From Leucocoprinus leucothites (Eukaryota > Basidiomycota > Agaricomycetes > Agaricales > Agaricaceae): 64,000 nucleotides of DNA. A program made the position numbers and the translations under genes. Each line of letters starts with the position of its first letter. Position 1 is the stretch's first letter. The stretch lies in the NCBI GenBank assembly GCA_013368445.1, contig JAACJO010000005.1, positions 868,001 to 932,000 of the forward strand, written 5' to 3'. The notes under the pieces are model-generated. The model was not told where the DNA came from and did no database searches. It saw only the letters and a list, made by a program, of their open reading frames with translations. Positions 1 to 11,582 of the stretch are shown piece after piece.

Positions 1-324
1 CGAGATCTCAGCTAAATCCAATTATAACTTCGAGAAGCCTTTCCTCTGGCTTGCGAAGAAGCTCGTGGGGTAAGACCTTCCGCGTTTCAACTCTTTTTCT
101 TGGTTTGTCGCTGAAAAGAGCGTGTACAGGAACCCTGAACTTCAATTCGTTGCGGCCCCTGCCCTTGCTCCTGCTGAGGTTCAAGTTGACCCTGCACTCA
201 TGAAGCAATATGAAGCCGAGTTGAAGCAGGCATGTCTCAGGAAAACTCAAATATTTCTTGTCTGACCAATTTTTCGCTTTAGGCCGAGCTCGTTCCCCTT
301 CCCGAAGAGGAAGACGATCTCTAA
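1..324 (+). CDS. GSP1: GTP-binding nuclear protein Ran, C-terminal part (partial)
   Basis: This is the 3' end of the small GTPase that drives nuclear import and export and spindle assembly. The 5' part lies outside the window. Exons are 1-69, 130-229 and 283-324. The first exon encodes the SAK nucleotide-binding motif (EISAKSNYNFEKPF), followed by the Ran C-terminal helix and the acidic tail EEEDDL, which is diagnostic of Ran rather than Rab or Rho. The second intron (230-282) begins with GC (CAG|gcatgt) and ends with AG; only this reading joins the frames and gives a normal Ran tail. The identification is secure; the intron call follows from the family sequence. Confidence 0.93.
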
Positions 325-512
325 TCGTTCAGCTTTTACCCTGATGGGTTGCCTTTCATGCTCAGCTCCCTCCCTGATGTGACACTACGAATATTCCTTT
401 GCCCTTCATCTTTTGCTCTGTAGCACGATTTTCGTAATTAAGCTTTCCTCTATACACTCTTGCCAAGATACAGTTTGTAAACCACTTCCATAAAATACTC
501 GTGCGATTATCA

Positions 513-2379
513 TCAACAGGATTTATCCCTTTCAGCAGACAACAAGCACTTTAACATCGTCATCTGAAACACATTTAAGTATGCTTTGGTCCCTTGATCT
601 GTTCGTGCAATGAGATGCCTGATTCGCGCGGCATCCAACGTACGGAAGAGGGTAAATTGCTGTTCTGTGGTGACGCCATTCAAAGCGAGGGGAACCACGA
701 GTTCTTCCATTCCGCTTCTGGCGAAGAAGGTCCGGATGGTTTCCGAAACTCGATTTAAATCTGGTGGAATATGAATAGGACAGAAGTGGGATTGCGTTGT
801 ATAAGAGGCATCATCATCGGTTCTTGGATGTTCGACAATAGTCGGAGCTTTTGCTTGCAAGATATCGATCAAAGGCTTTCGCGTTGAATGATGATTAGTC
901 CCTGGCGCAAGTGTTCTGGTTCCCCTTGCACACCATAGGAGGTAGTACCGAACCGGCCAAGCATCTTCATAAGAGCATAGACGCGGCTCGTCTTTGAGCA
1001 CCTAGCCTCAAGCAGGACTTATCAAGCAGGTAATTAGCACAATTTATCTTCAGATACTCACCAACACGACAGCGCTTCTGAGCATTTCGGCGCTTGCTTG
1101 ACTGTAAGGCTTGTATCGATCGATGAATTTCTTGCCATGGCGGTGAGAGAGCTCCTACATCACACAGTCAAATGGTGGTCCTCTGATTCTCAATCAGGCT
1201 TACGATTATCCGGGAAAAGAAAGCTGGTTCCGTATCAAGTCCGGTTGCACGTTTTAAAACGGATAGAATGTCTGGAGCAGTTTTCAAGGCCTGCTGAGTT
1301 TCGTCGTCTGGCCACTGAAAGACAGTGTCGGCCCGTTCATAGCCAATCTGTAATTCGTCTGGCATGGAGCCGATGCCAGGATGATTCATTCCTTTAGAGC
1401 TTGTGCTGTTAACCAGCCGATCCGCAATGGTAGCTAGATCGAGTGCCGAAAAATTGTTGCGAGGAAGGCGATCGCAAAATTCCAGTCGTGCCTGTTCGGA
1501 CAGCGAAAGTAGTAACCTTAGGTGGTGATCGTGAATTAGCCCACTCTTTGCTAGGTTCGGAATGACATGGACAGCGTCAGAAAACTGTTGACGAAGGTTG
1601 ACTCGAATATCCTCGGGTATTGGTGGGAGGTAGCCACAGATTGCACATGGCGAGGGATGGGACTCCTTGCGATCTGCACCCCCAGCTGTACGTGACTGGG
1701 CTGATAGAGATGCTGTAGGTATGGTATGGCAAATAGGCGGAATGGGACTGCTACTGCTACTTTGGGAGGGACTTGGGGCAATCGACTGCGCGCGCCTCTT
1801 CGCAGCACTCTCTTTCCGGGTAATCACTGATGGAGGTGGTTTACCAATGAAAGTTACTATTCGCGGCCTAGGTTCGATGTCTGTTGAGGAGTCTTCATCA
1901 TTACGAGTATGGTTGGCATTAGACCCTGTGGTATTGTTGATATGTGAATTGCTGGGAGTCGCCGTGACTTGTCCTTTCTGTCTTTGGCTCCTCCGTCTCG
2001 CGGTCTTTTCCCATAACTGAGCGTATGCATCAACAGGCCACTGCGTCGCGTAGTGACACAACATCCTGTCGCTCCGCAAAACCTTCAAAATCACAGATTA
2101 GACCCTCTCGCATAAAAAGGCCTGCGATGTGACCTACATGATCTTTGAACTTTTGGCGCCTTTTGCTTGAATGCGCGTAATAAGGTATTGATAAGTCGAG
2201 CTGCTTTAGATAAGCTGTGCAAACGATCTCCTGGTTTGAGGAATAAGTAATGTGGGGTCGAGAGAAGAATTGATTCACACCTTGAAGTCTTTCAGGGCGT
2301 CCTTTGAATGCGTCTTGGACATAAGCCTTGCAAGATCACGAACACGCGCGACATTCTCCTCCGGTTTGAGTATTAACAT
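513..2379 (-). CDS. Uncharacterised protein with two divergent copies of a ~160-residue module
   Basis: I do not recognise this family. The model has four exons: 2379-2281, 2082-1204, 1154-1062 and 1001-513, giving about 519 residues. Exons 2 and 4 encode related modules. Each opens with an LC-x-Y...WPV...Y..LW motif (residues about 40 and 365), then has a Cys-containing PI-rich segment and a helical stretch ending near LL..LS or LF..LD with a following R-[LI]. The first copy is interrupted by a long Ser/Thr-rich insert (about residues 75-190). There is no signal peptide or membrane segment. Intron 1 (198 nt) is unusually long here. The frame continuity across introns 2 and 3 is convincing; the start codon is the first in-frame ATG. 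Confidence 0.7.
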
Positions 2380-2690
2380 TGATGACTGCTAGGGCCTTGC
2401 TCCAGCATGATGAGTATATAAGGGCATTCAACTCTTCCCCAAAGGATTTCCTCCCGCAGCCTTGAGGCCACCTCATGTCAGACTTGTTGCATGGTGAGAC
2501 AAAGGCTAAGAAGTCGAATTTCTATTCAAATCGATGCCGGGCCTTTGAGCTGGTGGTGTATTAACTACGGTGTAGATTGGCTTGACAGAACTGCTATTGT
2601 ACATATGAAACCTGTAGAGGGCGAAGGCAGAGAATACGAACATAGAAGTGAGTATAAGATATGGAGCAATGAAGTGGAGGACAGGGGGAG

Positions 2691-3701
2691 CTAACAGAAT
2701 CGATCGCTAAACGTTTGTCAGCACTGCAGTTGGTGCAACAGTGAGCCTGGACATACCTCTTAAGCTTAGAGCGGCGATCCAAAAGAGCTTCAGCCAGCCG
2801 ACCTTCCTTACGGGCTTGCTTGAGCTTCAGAAGGACATGTGTTAGTGCTCGTGCACCTGGGCAGTGAAATACTGAGCGGACTTGCCTCATTCTTGTCGTC
2901 CTTCGATAGGACTATCTTGCCTGCACCCCATGTCTGATACAGCCGGCTAGTAACATAAGTAAAGGATACAGTGTGATACTAAATCAGGAATGCTCACTTT
3001 GTAGACGATTCATCAATTTTGGGAGGCGCAGTCACCTCCTTCCGCTTCCTCTCCTCCTCGTGCGCCTCCTTTTTGAATTTGTTCTGTATTTTAACCCAGA
3101 ATCTTTCTCGGAAGCCAACTTCCTCGCTGTCTCCTCGGAGTTGGAGAGATCCACCGGCGACTTCATCAACACTGAGATATTTCTCATAAACGTTCATGAA
3201 GGCAACCATCCCATCAGGGAAAATGACTGGGGTCCACTCCTCTTGCGGACCACGGGCATCCCGATCTGCCGATACTAGGCCATGTTTATCACAGGAGAGG
3301 AACTTTCCTTCCCCTGTTCCAGTACGAAGGTTGATTGTTGGAGAGCCGGCAACTCGTGTGGTAACCCACACTTGGGCAACGTCTGTAGGTATCTGTTCTA
3401 GAAGTGCAGGGGCAGTTGAGTCATCTTCTCCCTTCGTCTTATCCAGAAGATGGATAACGATGCGATTAGTCGTGGAATTGAAATTGATTGAAATTGGAGA
3501 AGGGTCGGAAGGGTGGAAAATGAAAGTTGGTCCTCGGATTTCATTGGCCTGTTCAGGAAGAACCCAAGTGTCGGGGTCCTTGTCGTCCTCCCGCCTCTTG
3601 GTGCTGCGCCCTTCTTCTATATCATCATCGTGCCTCTTGCGTTTCTTCTTGTTCTTTTCGCCTTTGAACTTGAGCTTAGTGGAACGAATTCGATCAGCCA
3701 T
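2691..3701 (-). CDS. FRG1: FRG1-like protein
   Basis: FRG1 is an actin- and RNA-binding nuclear protein linked to pre-mRNA splicing and rRNA processing. Exons: 3701-2998, 2946-2886, 2824-2757 and 2706-2691 (282 residues). The N-terminus has a Lys-rich block (KNKKKRKRHDDD), then the fascin-like beta-trefoil with the typical DARGP-x-EEW..V segment, and the conserved C-terminal helix KQARKEGRLAEALLDRR ending SDRFC, like the animal ADRYCK end. Intron 2 (2885-2825) starts with GC (GAG|gcaagt) and carries a good branch-point CACTAAC. The last coding exon is only 16 nt. It is divergent from RPL26, with 148 bp between start codons. Confidence 0.92.
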
Positions 3702-3849
3702 AGTAGGTGTGAGGGTTTCCGACAGGAATGCTACGCTTGTGCTTCACGTGACTACCCAATATTGACCGTGGGAATGTAATTGTCCTACCTTTGTGTAGAA
3801 GTCCTCCTCCCCATCGCGCCCGCCGTCCTCAAGAACCCCGCCGCCAAAA

Positions 3850-4577
3850 ATGAAGTACAACCCCGGTATGTAACGTGTCTGTTCAATTTGTATCGCTATT
3901 TCCTCGAGTTTCCCGGTTGAACGGTGGATTTTGGTCAAGATTTGGGTTGGATGCTGATCTGGGCCTCTGGATGACTCTCGGTATGCAAGGATACTAATTT
4001 CGGCACCCTTTTAACAGACGTTTCCTCTTCACGACGCAAGTCCCGCAAGGCGCACTTCTCAGCGCCTTCCTCCGTACGGCGCAAGATTATGTCCTCTGGC
4101 CTCTCAAAGGACCTTAGGGCCAAGCACAACGTTAGTGACAAGCACCTCAAGAGTCCACTTCTGAGCTAATGTCCTGTGCATGATAGACCCGCTCACTACC
4201 AATCCGCAAAGACGACGAGGTCCGCATTGTCCGGGGAAAATACAAGGGTCGTGAAGGGAAGGTAACCCAAGTCTATCGTAAGAAATGGGTTATCCACGTC
4301 GACCGTGTTCAGCGTGACAAATCGAACGGTGCAAGTGCACCCATTGGCATCCACCCAAGTAACGTTGTGATCACACAGATCAAGTTGGACAAGGATCGGT
4401 ACGCTCATTTTTCATGCTGATCATGTCATGAAACTAAATCAGACTCTCAGTCGAGCTATCCTTGAGAGGAAAGACAGGAACAAGCAAGCCGGTGGCGACG
4501 TTGACATGACCGATGTAAGTACTGCATTAATCTTTGTATGGTATGGCCTCATCGTCTCGTAGTAATTTTTGCAGTGA
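3850..4577 (+). CDS. RPL26: 60S ribosomal protein L26 (uL24)
   Basis: This is the large-subunit protein near the exit tunnel. Exons: 3850-3865, 4018-4130, 4187-4398, 4451-4514 and 4575-4577, giving about 136 residues. The KOW motif region ([18 protein letters not shown]) and the block HPSNVVI are typical. The first exon codes only MKYNP and part of a codon, a common arrangement for ribosomal-protein genes. In this model the last exon contributes only the stop codon TGA after a GT-AG intron (4515-4574); reading through the intron instead would add about 16 residues before TAG. Its promoter is shared with FRG1. Confidence 0.93.
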
Positions 4578-4740
4578 TCGCTCTCTGTGGTTTTCCCTTG
4601 CTGGAGGGGCTCGTGAATTCAAAAGTCACCATGTACTTATGCCTAGCACCAATTCATATGCCTCATGACGCCTGATTTCTCAGACAACTGCATTATAACG
4701 ATCCATTGAGAATGACAAGAACAAACTAAACACGAGCGGG

Positions 4741-5653
4741 TTAAAAAATGACATCCTCATCCTTCGTACTTAATAGGTTTGCCGACGCCTCGTCGTCCTC
4801 TGGTATCGAGGATTCAATCATTGGTGGTTTGTCTTGTGTTCCTTCTTCTAATGCTGTTTTTGCCGCGCTGTCCCTTTTCTTCTTGCCCTGGACTTTCTTG
4901 AGCCTGTGGGACCCTCAGTGATTGAATTACACTTAGATTGAAAGCATACCTGAAGAACTCTTCACGGTCCATTTCATCTAATTCGCTTATAATGTATTTG
5001 ATAGTATTTTCTAGCCGCGGCATGACAACATGCTCAATGGCATTGACGCGTCGGTTTGTCGCTCGAATTACTTCATCGAGGATTGTGAACGCCGTTTGAA
5101 GTGAGGCGAGTTCAACCAAGGTCTCGAGAGCTTTGGCGTATACCTCTTTTGATTTGATGATCTGTTGACCACCGCGCCCGAGACCAGTTAAGTTGAAATC
5201 TATAGACCCGGTTGAACAATTAATTCAGACGAAATCTAAGAAACGCACCCGATCCTGGCACCCGATCTACTTCAAATGCTGGTAAAACAACCCCAGAGAC
5301 ATTTTCTTGTTTGGCCTTGACTCTGAAGGTTGCTTGCTTGGCCTGCTCTTGCACAAGATAGGAAATATCTCCCGTAGCATACGTCACTTCAGCCATCGAA
5401 AACGACGCAAGTTGCATAACTTTGCCCATCTTGCGCTTTGCCTAATCCAACCGTCAGTATTTATTGAAAAACAATGGTGGGAAGGACATACCTCGTCCAC
5501 TTTCCTCAGAATGGCTCTGAACCTGGTTGTCAATGCATCGCGCTTTTTGGCTAATAGTGAATGTCCGGTTTGTGCACCCTTGAGCCTAAGCTTCGTATTA
5601 GTCAGTGCCATACGAGTAGCGAAGACATTCTCTCGAGGGCCAGTGCCAGACAT
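4741..5653 (-). CDS. VMA8: V-type proton ATPase subunit D
   Basis: This is the central-stalk subunit of the V1 sector, which couples ATP hydrolysis to proton pumping into the vacuole. Exons: 5653-5492, 5441-5249, 5199-4950 and 4903-4741 (about 255 residues). The protein shows the two long coiled-coil helices of the family: the N-terminal stretch LKGAQTGHSLLAKKRDAL and the C-terminal RATNRRVNAIEHV..P...TI.YI..ELDE..REEFFRLKK, then a charged Lys/Asp-rich tail. Every intron is short with standard borders. The length fits yeast Vma8. Confidence 0.95.
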
Positions 5654-5783
5654 AGTGGATGTGGGGAAATGAGTGTATCACCAACAGCACGAAAGCCTCG
5701 AGACGGCACCAGGAATGGAACACTGGGCAAACGATCTATACTATAGCTAACATATACCTTTTAAGGAAACCTTGTTGAAACAG

Positions 5784-5866
5784 GGGGGCATAGCTCAGTT
5801 GGGAGAGCAGTAGACTGAAGCGCCCGTCGCATTCTAAAGGTCCCGCGTTCGATCCGCGGTGCCCCC
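5784..5866 (+). tRNA. tRNA-Phe (GAA), with 11-nt intron
   Basis: The acceptor stem GGGGGCA pairs with TGCCCCC; D arm GCTC..GAGC, anticodon loop CTGAAG and T arm CCGCG-TTCGATC-CGCGG are clear. The anticodon is GAA and an intron (about 5821-5831) follows position 37, the canonical place. The 27-43 pair appears to be a G-A mismatch. The mature sequence is identical to the copy at 37972-38054. Confidence 0.95.
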
Positions 5867-6037
5867 ATTTTTCTTCATCTGAACAGCTTACCCACCAAGT
5901 TTGATTTACTCCTAACCTTCTTAGAGATTGCCCAATACACACTGGATAGCTGTCCCATATTATAGAATATATGATAACGAATATATGATAATAGCGAAAC
6001 GAATTTTGAATACCATCCATCCTGAATGATTTCACCA

Positions 6038-7394
6038 TTAAAGCTCCCCTTGTATCTCCATTACCACTGGGCAGTGGTCTGAAGCCCCGTAAATCTCATC
6101 TCTGATCTCACACTTCGAAAATGATGCAATTAGAGATAGTTATGCAGACAAACTAGGAAGTCGTACCATTTTGACACGTTCAGTGAGGCGTTCGCTCAAA
6201 ACAACTATTTGTGTCACATTGAGAGCACATCATGAAGAGCATGAGAAAGACGGGCTTACACATGTCTAATCTCCAACCCAGTCCTTTGAGTCGGCAATTA
6301 AACCGATACGAGAAATAGGTATAGTGTTTGTCACTGGGGTGGAAATGGCGCCAAATATCAATGAATCTGCCAGCGTCGATTCCCTCTGGTGGGTTCAGGA
6401 TATTCTTGAAGGAAGTCGTTTCTGCCTCGGTATATCCTGGTTGTTTGTTCCAATTTTTCTTGGCGTTGGAAAGATCTGGCACCTGGTCAGAGAGACAGAA
6501 ATGCAGTTACTCGAAGCCAAACCTTTTTCACTGGGGGCAACGTTAAGATCCCCTGTCCAAATCACAGGTTTCTTCCTGTCCAAGTCTCTGATATAATCCT
6601 CAAAATGGCGGTTCCATTCTTTTTTCTGGTCTAAAGTCTATCGGGTTTGAGTCACAGAGGGAGAAAGTAGTGTGAGCTACAACCCACCTTGAGATCTCTT
6701 CCTGCATTGACGACGTATGTTCCGATGAGGTAACATTTCTCAAATTCCAACGTGATGATCCGCCCTTTGACCAACTGAGGGTCAGGATGATTAGGTAGCG
6801 TTTTGGTCACTGTAAGTGGCTTGTATTTGGAAAGGATTGCAATTCCAGCTGTTGATAATGTAAGATAAGGTATGTCACGATTTTCCGTGAACACACACAG
6901 TAAGACTTCGTTCCCGAGATGCTCCAATATGAATAGGGGTATCTTGAGTTGAGAGCTGGGTCGACAGGTTTCTCATTTACCTGTACATAGAATAAGAGAA
7001 GCACGGGAGAAGCAGGTCGCAAATCGTGCCTTTGTTTCTGAGAGAACAAGAATATCGGCGTCCTCAGCTTCCACATAATATTTGAAGCCCTAAAGGGAAA
7101 GCCAACTGTGAGTCATTCACCAAGGCAAATTGAGAGAGAAAAAGGCATCAACAGTACCTTCTTTTGACTTGCTGAGAAACCACAAACGTTCCAAGCCGCA
7201 ATGCGAATAGTATCAGGTAAGCGTTGCGGAAAGCTGATATTAACAGGCAGGACTTTGTTGGTGGGTTGGGGATTCTCTATTTGCTGAGAGACGTTGCTCT
7301 TCGACCGTTTCGCGGAGGACCCTTGAGCCTGAGTTTCGTCTTCCATAATCTCCGTGTGCTGCCGTTTGAGTGAGCTTTGTTTTTTTGGTGGCAT
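6038..7394 (-). CDS. Class II AP endonuclease (ExoIII/APE1 family)
   Basis: It cuts DNA 5' of abasic sites in base-excision repair. Exons: 7394-7158, 7089-7030, 6980-6899, 6848-6688, 6637-6523, 6475-6260, 6204-6167 and 6112-6038 (327 residues, close to human APE1). After a basic, probably nuclear, N-terminus come IAAWNVCGF (catalytic Asn), LVLSETK (metal-binding Glu), YSGIAILSK, GTYVVNAG, WTGDLNVAP (Asp and Asn), GRFIDIWR and the C-terminal GASDHCPV with catalytic Asp-His. Intron 2 (7029-6981) appears to start with GC (AAG|gcacga), because no GT donor restores the frame after the ETK motif. The match is closer to APE1 than to the longer Apn2 type. Confidence 0.93.
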
Positions 7395-7779
7395 TGTCGT
7401 AGTTGTTGGGAGAGAAGTATCTTTTTGGGGCCGACTTCAAACTGAGAACAGTGTCGCGACTGGCGACGCGTCTTGGTGCGTTAATGAATGTTGCGCTCAC
7501 GTGATGTAGCACAAATCAAAGTCGCTTTTCCGATCAAGGGTTGAACATCCTTTGTGTGCCCCCAGACACATACACAGTTCTATAAGTATACTGTTCCTGG
7601 CTACTCAAGCTGCGTTCTCGAAGATACTGACACACTCCGCTTGTCCGTGAGCTGAGTTTTTTCTTTCAATTCTGGCCTCATCTTAATTTCGTTCAAGAAA
7701 AAACTATTGATCGATTCCGTCTTTGACGAAAGGAACGTGATACACGCCTTCATTCAAAAAAGCACTATAAATTCCGTCG

Positions 7780-8953
7780 ATGCTCAACCATCGTGGCTTT
7801 TCAGCTTGGGTCGTTGTTGACGGCAGACCGTTGCCCGAGTACCTGGTTGCCGTTGACAGCTCTGCGAATAGAGTTTCTTGCTGGATTCCTAGCGAGGAAG
7901 GAAAGGTAGGAGTCGAATTTCCATAACCAGATAGCCAGGAAGTTGAAGTATCTAGGCCTTTTCAGTGTATTGGAAGGATCACGGAGGAAAGGTTGAAACC
8001 TGTGGATACATTACGTTGGATGGTTACCTAGCCCCAGGTCGATTCCTGCATGGAGAGGGCACAGCGTGGCGTGGGGGCGTGCGGACTGGACCAGCATCTG
8101 AAAGACCTTTCATTTTCCAAAAGATCGAAGAGAACGGTAGGTACAGTCAAACCTTCATACCCGAATATTCTCATTGGCCCTAGATTCGAGCTTAGATAAC
8201 TCGATTGCAACAAACAAGGATGTGGGTACGATCCTACTCCGAATCAAGAGAGTCAGGCTTGTGGCAGCAGCCTCTCCGAACGCTATCCAACAGCTTCCCG
8301 AAAATAATGGTGGTAGGAATGGAATACGGGTCGGGTTCGTTGCCTGGTCACTGACTGTTTCCGCCACACATTGATCATGGACTCAGCTTTGGAGTTGAAC
8401 AGCCTACCTTTGAACAATATCCCTCTACATGGAAAGTTGAGTCATACGATAATCCAGGTCAGAGTCAACCGAGCACCTACGTGTCCTTTGTTTTCCGCTA
8501 CAGAACATATGGTGAGCAACTCTGGGCAGCTTGGCCACATGGATCTAGTTGCTTACGTTGAGCAGATTTCCTTCGCGTTCAGGGAATTATCGAGGACCTA
8601 ACCCCTCGAAATGCACCGTTGCAGAGTAGTCACCAGCGACGCGTTGCAAGTATGCCGATCTCAGTTAGCACTATCAACTCAGCTCCTGGCGCCCTTCTCA
8701 CTGCCAAGAATACTTCGACGGACCCTGTTTATCTTCACTTGGTGAGTACATTGAGAAATACGGATTGTCATTATGTGCAATTACGATTGCTTACCCATTT
8801 GTGTAGGGCTCCCAGCGAGTAAAGCGATCGGATTCCAGAAGGGCTGTCAGTATGCAAGGGTCAATTGGCGGCGAAGAAGATGAAGACGAAGAAAACCCCG
8901 TCAACTATCCGGGCGAAGGTCTAATCATATTTCCAAGCTATAAACGCATTTGA
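7780..8953 (+). CDS. DUF7918-type basidiomycete protein
   Basis: The function is unknown. The protein resembles a domain common in mushroom genomes (recalled as DUF7918), which starts RGFSAWVVVDGRPLPEY and contains CWIPSEEGK, a Gly-rich LDG segment, RPFIF, RVGFG and the FVFRYR block. Exons: 7780-7905, 7956-8136, 8184-8334, 8387-8511, 8566-8741 and 8807-8953 (301 residues). After the domain comes a Ser-rich stretch and an acidic run (GGEEDEDEEN). I placed the third donor at 8335 because it joins RVG to FGVEQ as in the family. No signal peptide or membrane segment is visible. Confidence 0.82.
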
Positions 8954-9146
8954 GACGTCCAAGATGCAATGGCGACTAGTATAGCGCCTGAATCCCTGAA
9001 AGTCAAGATTCCAATTTGCCGTATCAACTGTTCTCGCTCTCCTGTTGCTTTCTCGTGTTGTCAAAAACGTTTTCTCCCGGTGCTGGGTGCTTTTATTGTC
9101 ACTTTTGTGATATTGATCTGCAAAATCTGTTTCTATGTGACATGTA

Positions 9147-10844
9147 TTATACCAAAGAATTGATATAATTCTCGATGTCTGGTTGTATAACGTGGTCAGA
9201 TATCCGAGAACGTAAGCAGACAGCATAAGCCACATACTCGCATATCCGTTCGAGGCAATGTTGGCAGAATCATTGGAATTAGGGTTAGTTCCATGGGCAG
9301 ACTCATAGTCGTCCGGAATGCCGTCTCCATCACTATCCTTGGGAGGCTAGAAGGATCCACGTTGTTTGGCCTTCTGACATGACATATTATAGAGTAGAAC
9401 TTACTGTTCCACCAGGAATATTACCTGGACCGCCGATAGGGGCAACAGTGGGGTCTGAAATCAAAGCACCGACTTTCCCTAGCGACGACAACTCCGTATT
9501 AATGAGGTAGCTGTCAACGCTGTCTCTAAACTTGCTAGCACCAGCAGAGGCTTTGACCTTGGCATAAGCGTCGAGCGGGGACAGCAGAGTGTTTACAGTC
9601 GGGTAAGAGTATCGGGAAGATTGGAAATCAATCGGAGAGTAGTTTGTAGACGTCGGAGACAGGATGAGACCATTCAGGGTACCATCCTGATGAACTCGTT
9701 AGCTAGATTTCTCGGTTTCCTTTACAGGGGACTTACTCTGTTTGAGTCATAGTAGTTATTGGATACAAAAGCATGGAAGTTTGCATTTCCACGTGTGACT
9801 AATCCCATCGTCAGAACTGGATTAGTATATCTCAGGTATGCATCTGATACTCACAAGCAGTTACTGAGGTGGAAGGGCCGCTGATGAAAACATTGTTCAC
9901 GATATTAGCAAAAGATTCTCCAGCGGAGTCCCCGGCGATATAACCTCCTCCACCCCCCCAGTTATAAACCTGGGTGTCACTTATCAGCCGAGCGGACACA
10001 CTTCAAGTGTTTCAACATACCACATTGTTCACAAACTCGTTGATGCCCTTGACCTTGGGATTCCTGGTCTTATTGTCGATGTAGAGGGTGCGGATGATAC
10101 TAACGCCGCCAGTAGTTTGCATAAGACCACCACAAGAATGAGTCTCTAGACCTTGGGCGATAATAGAGTCGGAAATTGTGATGTTGGAAACATCTCCGTT
10201 GATGGAGAATGTCTCATCACGGCCCCAAGACACGCTGACGTGGTCGAAAATCATGTTCTCTCCATTTGCGATTGTAATGGTGTCTTTTCCAGAATCGCCT
10301 ACGGTCGGTGCATTAGCTGTCTGTCGTGTATTGTGGTGTGGGAGGTATGCTCACCTCCTTTTCCCATCCTATAGCGTATATATCGGGTAATAGTATTGGA
10401 GGCGCTCGAGTACGAAACACCATTGCCATAGACTGTGATGCCTCCGCCTGGGGCGGTCTGTCCCGCGATGGTGACGTGGGGGCTTACCACGATACGATCA
10501 TTAATATTGATGATACCTCCGACGGCGAATACTACAATCTGTTGAGCAGGGTCAATCTTCAAGTTGAGGTAAGCCGAGCGAGGCCCTACCCTGTTTGGCT
10601 GGGAAACAGCGTCACGGAAGCTACCTGATCCAGAGTCATTGAGATTGGTGACGACGTAAACAGAGCCTCCACGGCCTCCTGTTGCTTGAGCACCAAAACC
10701 TGCATGGTTTGGGGGCTAAAATAAGGCTGACCAATTTTGTTACGAAATAGTAAAGTACGTACCCTCAGCACCAGGGAATGCCAGAAGAGCAGAGCAGGAT
10801 GTAACAAGACCCAGCAGAGAGGTGAAGTAAGCGGTCAACTTCAT
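9147..10844 (-). CDS. Secreted pectate lyase, polysaccharide lyase family 1
   Basis: It cleaves polygalacturonan by beta-elimination in plant cell walls. Exons: 10844-10763, 10699-10590, 10538-10355, 10298-10021, 9969-9855, 9798-9737, 9686-9405, 9346-9238 and 9178-9147 (417 residues). An N-terminal signal peptide (MKLTAYFTSLLGLVTSCSA) precedes the parallel beta-helix with typical family features: GAEGFGA, GRGG.V..VTNLNDSG, SFRDAVSQP, IAGQTAPGGGITV, DHVSVSWG.DE and the C-terminal Asp-rich PKDSDGDGIPDDYE (EF-hand-like calcium loop) ending near IENYINSLV. The last exon is 32 nt. It is the only clear cell-wall-degrading enzyme in the window. Confidence 0.93.
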
Positions 10845-11582
10845 GATTCAGTGTATATAATCGCCGTCCCCAGTACTTTCTTATATACGCCTGCGATGAA
10901 TATTGCTTTAAACAGCCTCATGTGGAGCTGGAGTTCGTTAGCGACACATGAGACTGGTTGGTGCAACGAAGGATCAAAATGTTTGCGTTCTTTTCCGAGT
11001 TTCTGCCAGAATTGCTGCTCAATTGGGGGATTTCGAGCACAGACGGGCCGGGGCATAGCGTGGTTCAGGCTTGGTTTAGCTGTCCCCGAGTTTCAGACTA
11101 AAGTGTGTCATGACATCGGGCAAGCTTCTTGAATACACGATATCAGGAGCCAGTCGAATTAAACCACCAGGTGTGTATTATGTGTCGCCCTCGTGACAGG
11201 CATTTCCGAAGATCGACGGGAGACTGGTCGTGGCAACGACGAGCACGGGCCGGCAACTAGAGCATCATATGATAGCGTATTCTTGTAGCAGAACTCATAT
11301 TTTCTCCGGAGACGCAGCAGAAGGGAAAGAGTTGAGCAGCGCGCGAAGCGACAGTGGTATCTATTTATCATTCTGAGACTTGGTCAACTTCTACATGGGT
11401 TTTCTGCTTTGGGCGAACAATGGCAAAGATCAATGCATCAACGCATCATAGCTTGGTGTGGAAGCTTTCGCCAAACAAATCACGCTTCGGCGATCACTCT
11501 CAGCGTTATACTCCGGAACAGTTCGTCTCAGCAGGCGCCCGTTCGAACGACAGCTCCTCTGTCGTCTTGAGATTCTTGTGTT
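10845..11582. other. Intergenic, shared upstream region of the pectate lyase and SAM37 genes
   Basis: This 738-bp divergent interval lies between two start codons. Short ORFs here show no family resemblance. The part next to the lyase is AT-richer and carries a TATA-like element; I see no repeat or RNA gene. Confidence 0.6.
10880..10887 (-). promoter_or_regulatory. Probable TATA box of the pectate lyase gene
   Basis: TATATAAG on the minus strand lies about 36-43 bp upstream of the lyase ATG, so the 5' leader would be very short. It is a good match to a TATA box but position is the only support. Confidence 0.4.

Noticed and set aside
3196..3765. 189-codon plus-strand ORF
   Set aside because: It lies opposite the FRG1 first exon, which has clear family motifs; the plus-strand protein resembles nothing.
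5736..6038. 100-codon ORF over the tRNA-Phe gene
   Set aside because: The sequence is a complete tRNA gene plus spacer.
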